Assembly: GCF_023065955.2 (NCBI RefSeq)
Contig: NW_026622930.1
Span: 15,973,449 to 16,037,448 of the forward strand
DNA from: Ursus arctos
Lineage: Eukaryota; Chordata; Mammalia; Carnivora; Ursidae
Direction: 5' to 3'
Length of the DNA: 64,000 nucleotides
The notes below the pieces were generated by a model. That model worked only from the letters and a program-made list of their open reading frames with translations, had not been told where the DNA came from and searched no databases. Of this stretch, positions 58,261-64,000 are shown one piece after another; positions within the stretch are counted from its first letter, which is position 1, and every line of letters starts with the position of its first letter. A program made the position numbers and the translations under genes.

Positions 58261-58462
58261 GGGACACCTGGGTGGCTCAGTCAGTTCAGTGTCTGCCTTC
58301 AGCTCAGGTCATGATCCCAGGGTCCTGGGACTGAGTCCCACATTGAGCTCCTTGCTCAGCAGAGAGCCTGCTTCTCTCTCTGCCTGCTTCTCCCCCTGCT
58401 TGTGCTTGTTTTCTCTTTCTCTCTCTCTGACAAATACATAAAAAATACATATTTGTTTTAAA
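58261..58462 (+). mobile_element. Can-SINE (older subfamily), first of an abutting pair
   Basis: 'acacctgggtggctcagtca', 'ctgccttcagctcaggtcat', 'ctccttgctcagcagagagc', tail 'aaaatacatatttgttttaa'. Target copy 'aaaaggatgtatttt' (58246-58260) lies upstream and 'aaaaggatgaatttt' (58463-58477) downstream. Confidence 0.95.
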
Positions 58463-58477
58463 AAAAGGATGAATTTT

Positions 58478-58697
58478 GGGGCGCCTGGGTGGCGCAGTCG
58501 TTAAAGCGTCTGCCTTCGGCTCAGGGCGTGATCCTGGCGATCCGGGATCAAGTCCCACATCAGGCTCTTCCGCTGTGAGCCTGCTTCTTCCTCTCCCACT
58601 CCCCCTGCTGTGTTCCCTCTCTCGCTGGCTGTCTCTCTGTCACATAAATAAATAAAATCTTTAAAAAAAAATAAAAAAAAAAAAATAAAAAAATAAA
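58478..58697 (+). mobile_element. Can-SINE (ursid-type), second of the pair
   Basis: 'gcgcctgggtggcgcagtcg', 'gcgtctgccttcggctcagg', body and 'aataaataaaatcttt', then a long A-rich tail with scattered T. Target copies 'aaaaggatgaattt' lie at 58463-58476 and 58698-58711, so it entered the downstream duplication of the first SINE. Confidence 0.96.
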
Positions 58698-58711
58698 AAA
58701 AGGATGAATTT

Positions 58712-58985
58712 CAACTCTGCAGGTATATCATCCTTAACCAGGTTACTCACATTTCTGTTTTGTCTAACCTTAAAGAGCCTCACTAAAATAAGAGGGCCCA
58801 GAAATAAGTGGTTTTATTCATGTTATATCTACATGTCACCAAAAATTACATAAAAAGAGAAAATTTACTCTATGGTACATTCGTGAAATCATCTCTGTAA
58901 CAAATGAAGACTTGTGGGTTAGTAGCTCAAGTCACAAATTTAAGTCTACAAATATCACTTTCCATATGTTTCTAGGGAATTTTTT
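58712..58985. other. Unassigned DNA
   Basis: No feature recognised. Confidence 0.5.
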
Positions 58986-59173
58986 TAAAAATATTTATTT
59001 ATTTTTGAGAGAGAGAGAGTAAGCATGGAGGTAGGGGCAGAGGGAGAGGGAAAGAGAGAATCTCCAGTAGACTGTTGAGTACAGAGCCCAATGTGGGGCT
59101 TGATCTCACAACTCATGACCTGAGCCGAAATGAAGAGTCTGACACTTAACAGACTGAGTCACCCAAGGGCTCC
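58986..59173 (-). mobile_element. Can-SINE, antisense, older copy
   Basis: 'aatatttatttatttttgag', 'agagagagagtaagcatgga', 'caatgtggggcttgatctca', 'ctcatgacctgagccgaaat', 'gacactta-acagactgagtc'. Imperfect duplication: 'tctagggaatttttt' (58971-58985) and a 'tctaggagatatttttt' form from 59174. Confidence 0.93.
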
Positions 59174-59190
59174 TCTAGGAGATATTTTTT

Positions 59191-61029
59191 GTGTATATTT
59201 AACACGTAAGTTCTCTATAGCCAATAACCATTTTTTAAAACTATTTTCCTTTATTTTCCAAAAAAAAAAAAAGCAAGAATTTCTGCAACGTTTAATGAAA
59301 ACACTAATAAGGCTACTGCTAATTAACTTATTTCTTTACCTCCTTCCATCTAAAAGAATTGGTTCAGCAGGATATTAAAAAAATAGCAAACTGGTGTTGC
59401 CAGTGGATATTCAGTACTATAATTCATTAGCTCACATTTTGATAGAATCTATAAATGATTTGTTGGTGAATTTAGCTTGGAAAAAGGAATGACCCTTATT
59501 CCTTGCCTCTGCTTATGTCTGTTCATACAAGTTTTATGACAAAGTAGAAGCCTGGTATATTTAATGTGCTCACAAAGACATATTCTTTGTCCTTTTCTAG
59601 GTCTTTTCGAGATTTAATATTCCCTTTGTGTAGAAATTAAAGCTGGTTGAGATGAAGTAGAAACAGAGTTATATCTCCAGAATTTTATATCCTACATAGA
59701 GTTCTAAAGGTACATTGAACAGCTCCCCTAGATCAAACCATAGCACTTTTTTAGCTCACAAATGCCTTCCTACTGGCTGTTGGAGAGAGAGATGTTTAAA
59801 GAGTTGGGTAATTCTCTTCTCATTTTCATTTCTTGTAGGTATGGAAAACCCCTGAGGGTAAAAAAAATACCTAAGACATTTACATGTGCATGATCATGAA
59901 ATAAAAAGTGATGAAACAGAGAAAAAGATTTTATTTCCTGGAAAAGTAAATGATTCAATGCTAATACAGTTAGAAACGGTACATAACTTATTACAGATGT
60001 TTAAAATGCAAGCAATTCAAGGGGACACTTCTACAAAAGAATCCACTACAGAAGTTTATCAGAAAAATGGCCTTTGCAGTGTTTGATATCTGATAAGTGA
60101 GGCTCAGTCTCATTTCAATTATAAAAATAAAGTGAAATAAAATATTTGGAGAAACACACACTGATGCACAGATATACTCATGCAAACACACAGACGTGCA
60201 CCAAACAACCTACTTCCATGTGGCAGACATTATTTGAAATCGTTCTTTAAATAAACGTAACTTGTTCCAAGCCCAGTGTAGGGAAAGCTGTTAAGGACAG
60301 TGATTCTGGCAGGAAAATAAAATGTACTTTGGTTATAAGATGCATTAGCACATGCACACCGTCAGAAACCTGTCGGGAAATTTCCTCCCTATAAGCCAGA
60401 GTCTTTTCTGCAGAGTGGGGATTTAATGCTAATACACAGAAGGGACACATGGGTAACTTTACTATTTAATATTGACATCGATAATGAATATTGTTGACCA
60501 TTACTTGAATTATAACAACTATGTCTCAGGAAAAATTTCCCCATGACTTCAGGATACAAATGTGTGTGCTGGTCTCGGAGGGAATCTCTGCCTCCTGTTC
60601 ATCTGGTGAGGTAGAACCGTCAATACTCATTCTCTTCCACAGACTTCCTGCTGCTGTCCCATGAGCAGTTAACTTCGCAGATCTGATCGCGGGTCTCAAA
60701 TACACATGAATGTAGAGAGGACAGACTGTCATCTGCATCCCTTAAGAGAATCTAATCTATAAAGAGGGCAAGCCCATGACCTCTGGTGCTCAACCCTTTC
60801 CCCGCAGCAAGGTTTTGATGTCTACCCAGCAGGGTTCAATTCATCCGTCCGCACTTCGTACATGGAACCAGGTGCTGATTTGTTACACTTTCATTGGGCT
60901 GAATGATAGCTATCAATGTCGTGGTTTGAATTTTAGTGGCTAAATCTTGTTTTGTAGATATTTTTACAAGCAACTTATAAAACCCTGCTGCCATGGCGGG
61001 CTATTTTCAAGGAGGCCGGTGTAAAACGG
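59191..61029. other. Long repeat-poor unique interval
   Basis: No gene or transposon recognised over about 1.8 kb. Short open frames on both strands (59770-60191, 60247-60738) are mutually overlapping and unlike known proteins. Confidence 0.5.
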
Positions 61030-61285
61030 ATCTTTGTTCATTTGCACACCCATGCTTTTATGCATATGGCTTCCTCCCCGTGAGTAAAGTCTCCTGGAGG
61101 CCCTTCTCCACCTGTCAAATTCTTCCTCAAATTTCCAAACCCCATGACAAAGTCACTTCTGAGAAACTTCTTTGATTGTTTCAGGCAGAATGAGTTGCTC
61201 TTTATCCTCTATGATTTCTCTCCATTGTCACACTCATTTTAGCACCAACTGTACAATGACTATGGCCTGCCAAAACTCTGGACCT
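61030..61285 (+). mobile_element. L2 LINE 3' fragment
   Basis: 'agtctcctggaggcccttct', 'agaaacttctttgattgttt', 'caggcagaatgagttgctct' and 'ttgtcacactcattttagca' follow the L2 3' region in sense orientation. The open frame 60993-61175 is contained in it. Confidence 0.65.
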
Positions 61286-61299
61286 CCTGTTGCTTTTAT

Positions 61300-61690
61300 T
61301 CCAGTAGAGAGTGTTAAAGATAACAATTAAGCAAATAAATATCCATAATTGGTCAGACGATGAGTACGCTGAAGAAGATAATGTAGGCTAAGACAGAGAG
61401 AACTTTTCAGCTGTGGGTGTGGACAGCCTTGGAAGGCTAAAGGAGAAAATCTGGCTACCTGCATTTGATCTCAGACAATAAGGAGCGAAGCGACTATTGG
61501 AAAATGGGGAGAAATCATGTTTTTGGAAGAGGGTAGAGCAAATGCAAAGGGCCAGAGAGGGAAGGTCTTAGGAGTATTTGAGGGATGTTTTGGGGGGTTG
61601 TTGACTGGAGTCTAGTGAGCTAGTGGGAAGGTATTCAGAGGACATTGAAGCAGGAGGCAAAGCTCAGGCTCTGGAAACTTTGCCTAAAGC
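61300..61690 (-). mobile_element. L2 LINE fragment, antisense
   Basis: 'agcaaataaatatccataat', 'gagtacgctgaagaagataa' and 'tagagcaaatgcaaagggcc' recall inverted L2 internal sequence. It lies head-on to the sense L2 immediately upstream. Confidence 0.5.
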
Positions 61691-61858
61691 AGAAACCACT
61701 GAGGAACTGACCTCAGAAGGGAATCCAGGCTGACACCAGTGCTTGTCCTGTTAACTTGTGAAATGCCCCCAAGTTGCCAGAAGTTGATTTGTGAACCAAA
61801 TATTTTCCCTTAAAGTTCTAGAAACTATCTAGTTTTTCTTAAAGGAAAAAGGTTGTCG
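61691..61858. other. Unassigned DNA
   Basis: No feature recognised. Confidence 0.5.
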
Positions 61859-61872
61859 AAAAGGAATCTACC

Positions 61873-62060
61873 GTGGCACCTGGGGGACACGTTCAGTTAA
61901 GCTTCCAACTCTTGATTTCCGCTCAGGTCATGATCTCAGGGTTGTGAGATCAAGCCCCATCAGGCCTCTAGACTCAGACCAGAGTCTGCTTAAGACCCAA
62001 TCTCTCTCCTTCTCCCTCTGCCCCTCCCCTACCCCACCCCATGCTCATGCTGTCTCTAGA

Positions 62061-62096
<36 letters not shown>

Positions 62097-62112
62097 TAAA
62101 ATCATAAAAGGT
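61873..62112 (+). mobile_element. Can-SINE, older copy with expanded (TAAA)n tail
   Basis: 'gtggcacctgggggacacgt', 'ttccaactcttgatttccgc', 'tcaggtcatgatctcagggt', a CT-rich body and a TAAA-repeat tail. Approximate target copies: 'aaaaggaatctacc' upstream and 'aaaaggaatgacc' downstream. Confidence 0.92.
62061..62093 (+). repeat. (TAAA)n microsatellite in SINE tail
   Basis: About eight perfect TAAA units derived from the AATAAATAAA motif of the SINE. Confidence 0.97.
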
Positions 62113-62180
62113 AAAAAGGAATGACCTCGCAAATGGCTTTGCTCTAGAGTTCATTCTCATAGCACTACCCTGGAGAGATG

Positions 62181-62400
62181 CTATCCACGGGTTAAGCTTC
62201 AAATCTTCACTTAGCTACTTGCTCATTGTGTGACCTTGGGCAAGTAACCTGACCTTTCCAAACCTCAGTGCCTTCATCTGTGAAAGGGAAAGAATAATAG
62301 TAACTGTCTCAACTGCACCTATAAGCATCAGGTGATACAGTCTAAGGAAGGTACATGATTAAGTGGCTGCCCCGTGGTGATAGGACTTAGCCACGCATGA
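62181..62400 (+). mobile_element. MIR SINE
   Basis: 'tgtgtgaccttgggcaagta', 'cctgacctttccaaacctca', 'gtgccttcatctgtgaaagg' and 'aataatagtaactgtctcaa' are classic MIR sense blocks. The 3' part is degraded. Confidence 0.93.
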
Positions 62401-64000
62401 TATATATTATCAGCTAATAAACTTGCTGTAAATGTGAGCACTGTTTCCCGGCAGGAAACAATATTTTACATTTCTGTCCTTCATGAGGCGTCATCTCTAA
62501 TCTACCTCCCTCCAGGGCGATTCCACCGAGCAAACCCTTACCCGCTCTATATTACCATACTGTACTTGCTTATGGGTGTGCCTGTTTCCTGGCCATCCCA
62601 CAGCCAGGTGGTTCACTCCACTTGGCTGGGGGAGTTTATTCATTATATTATTTACTATGTCCAAAACAACACCTCGTTAATAGCAGGCACATCATTCTTA
62701 TTTGTTAAATTGCTTCCTGAATATGAAAAAAAGAAGTGATCAAGATAGCTTATTATCTCCTCACAAAACACAATTAAAAAGTAGATGCTGGAGGCAGTCA
62801 AACGTGGGATTAATAGAAAGAACTTCATTGTCATTGCCGAAGTTGGTTCAGGGGTGAAATCCGTGGTCTGCCTAGGGGTGAATGCTTAAGATCGTATTGG
62901 TTGACCATTTGACTATGATATTCCATCACGTGCAGACTTTAAGAAATTTTCTTAAAGGTTACTTCCAACTCTGGGATTCTTTTATTCAAATGTTTCCAGG
63001 GCGGCATGCACTAATTAAAGGACTGGATTTAGAAGATGGGGAGAGTATGACCTGTGGTGATAACAGATTAATGCCGTATTTCATCCCCAAAGTAAATTTA
63101 TCCCCTATAATTTTCTGCCACGTGATGTCTTATACTTCTCTTTGAGAACTGTTTCGGGCAGCATTTCAAGCCTTCTTCTACTCCGTTTTCGAGAGTGCTG
63201 TGAATGCAGTAAGTACATGGCAAAACCTACTTAATAAATGCTATTTTTCAATTCGCTTGGTCATAACTGAGTCAAAGAAGAGTAGGGCTAACTTCATTAC
63301 CATTGACCATTTCAGCAACAGAAAGCAGCAAGAACCTATTGACTGACAGACCGTTACAGAGCGAGGCACTGATAAAATGACTGAAACATCTGCCATTATC
63401 CTTCCAGCTCTATCAGATAAGTGAAACGATACTTTGTTGTGCCATGTTTATGTTTGGAGAAGCACGCACACGACGTCGCCTGATGTGAGCGTCTACAAAT
63501 ATTATTAGAAAATAACCAGCTGTGTTTGGACTCTGATGAAGCTATTTATTATTTTAAATTCCTGGAAGGAAGGAGAGATGCCTGCATGTTTTGTCTGTGC
63601 AGTGCGACCCCACTAAAACACATGATGTGTATATATCAAAACGCCGTCAGCGAGGGCGATTCTTTTCAATTTCAAATGTGGATGAGCCTTTTTACTGACG
63701 GCCGATCGTACCCTAGTCACTTACCACAGCCTGAAGTATTTCTAAAACATGACCTCAGCAGAGCTTGTTAACGCATTCTTTTATGTCTGCCCACCTTTTA
63801 AACACTCGGTTTACACTCACTTTCCCCTGGTTAACTTCATCTAGCAGATAGGAAAACTGGGTCCCCAAAAGTAGTAAAATGAACCTCACTGTTTAAGCAA
63901 TTAACTGATATCCATAGTATATTTAAGGCCATGTTTAAGATACTCTGTCTAAGGTATTACAGAAATAATTTTCTGATGATTAAAATGTCTTTCTTTCATT
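62401..64000. other. Repeat-poor unique interval to the window end
   Basis: No gene or clear transposon. Open frames at 62434-62739, 62882-63145 and 63526-63771 have no recognisable domain. 'ggttacttccaactctggga' near 62957 recalls a short old LINE motif but is too short to call. Confidence 0.5.

Noticed and set aside
28011..62112. SINE-derived tRNA-like heads as tRNA genes
   Set aside because: The A- and B-box-like words belong to Can-SINE and MIR heads. No separate cloverleaf with proper acceptor pairing was seen.
62930..63000. Short CR1/L3-like word 'ggttacttccaactctggga'
   Set aside because: Too short to separate from chance without a database search.
1..64000. CRISPR arrays, operons, phage or plasmid features
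   Set aside because: The window is vertebrate nuclear DNA. The regular repeats seen are microsatellites and retroposon tails, with no repeat-spacer pattern or bacterial gene layout.

Overview
This is a stretch of mammalian nuclear DNA from a carnivore, most likely a bear or giant panda. The main evidence is 16 copies of the tRNA-Lys-derived Can-SINE (SINEC), which is restricted to Carnivora. Several have the head and body (gcagtcgttaagcgtctgcc, ctccgctgggagcctgct) that I associate with the Ursidae/Ailuropoda subfamilies. That subfamily assignment is from memory, not from a database search.

I find no protein-coding gene, no recognisable exon, no processed pseudogene and no structural RNA gene. 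All open frames are short. The longer ones lie in simple repeats (10914-11333, 56456-56857), in antisense L1 DNA (51538-51939), or in sequence with no recognisable protein. The window therefore reads as a gene desert or the inside of a very large intron, made of layered transposon remains separated by apparently unique DNA.

Layout. 1-11 kb: mostly unique DNA with one young SINE, a MER5A-like hAT remnant, MIR copies, an antisense L1 3' end and an MLT1 LTR. 11-13.3 kb: a purine microsatellite, an inverted MLT1 LTR and a long antisense L1. 13.3-25 kb: sparse old repeats, three SINEs, an AT-rich tract and an MLT1-like LTR. 25.2-27.1 kb: the 3' part of an L1. 28-34 kb: three SINEs, MIR/L2 pieces and an L1 3' end. 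34-40.8 kb: a GC-richer island and the longest repeat-poor spans, with two candidate conserved non-coding elements. 40.8-46.7 kb: an L1 3' end, an MLT1D-like LTR, a HAL1-type element holding two SINEs, a well-preserved solo MLT1 LTR, an L2 and an inverted SINE. 48.5-52.8 kb: a long old L1 holding an inverted SINE and a younger carnivore L1 3' end. 54.4-58 kb: two MLT1 LTRs in tandem (one splitting a MIR), antisense L2, a 227-base pure purine tract and a Tigger DNA transposon. 58-62.4 kb: two abutting SINEs, two further SINEs, L2 pieces and a MIR. 62.4-64 kb: unique.

I see no operon, defence system, CRISPR array or other undescribed system. The points worth a second look are structural: nested insertions that give relative ages, the purine tracts, a 22-bp perfect palindrome, local tandem duplications, and repeat-free blocks that may be regulatory. 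Repeat family names are recognised by eye; boundaries of old elements are good to perhaps 10-50 bases.
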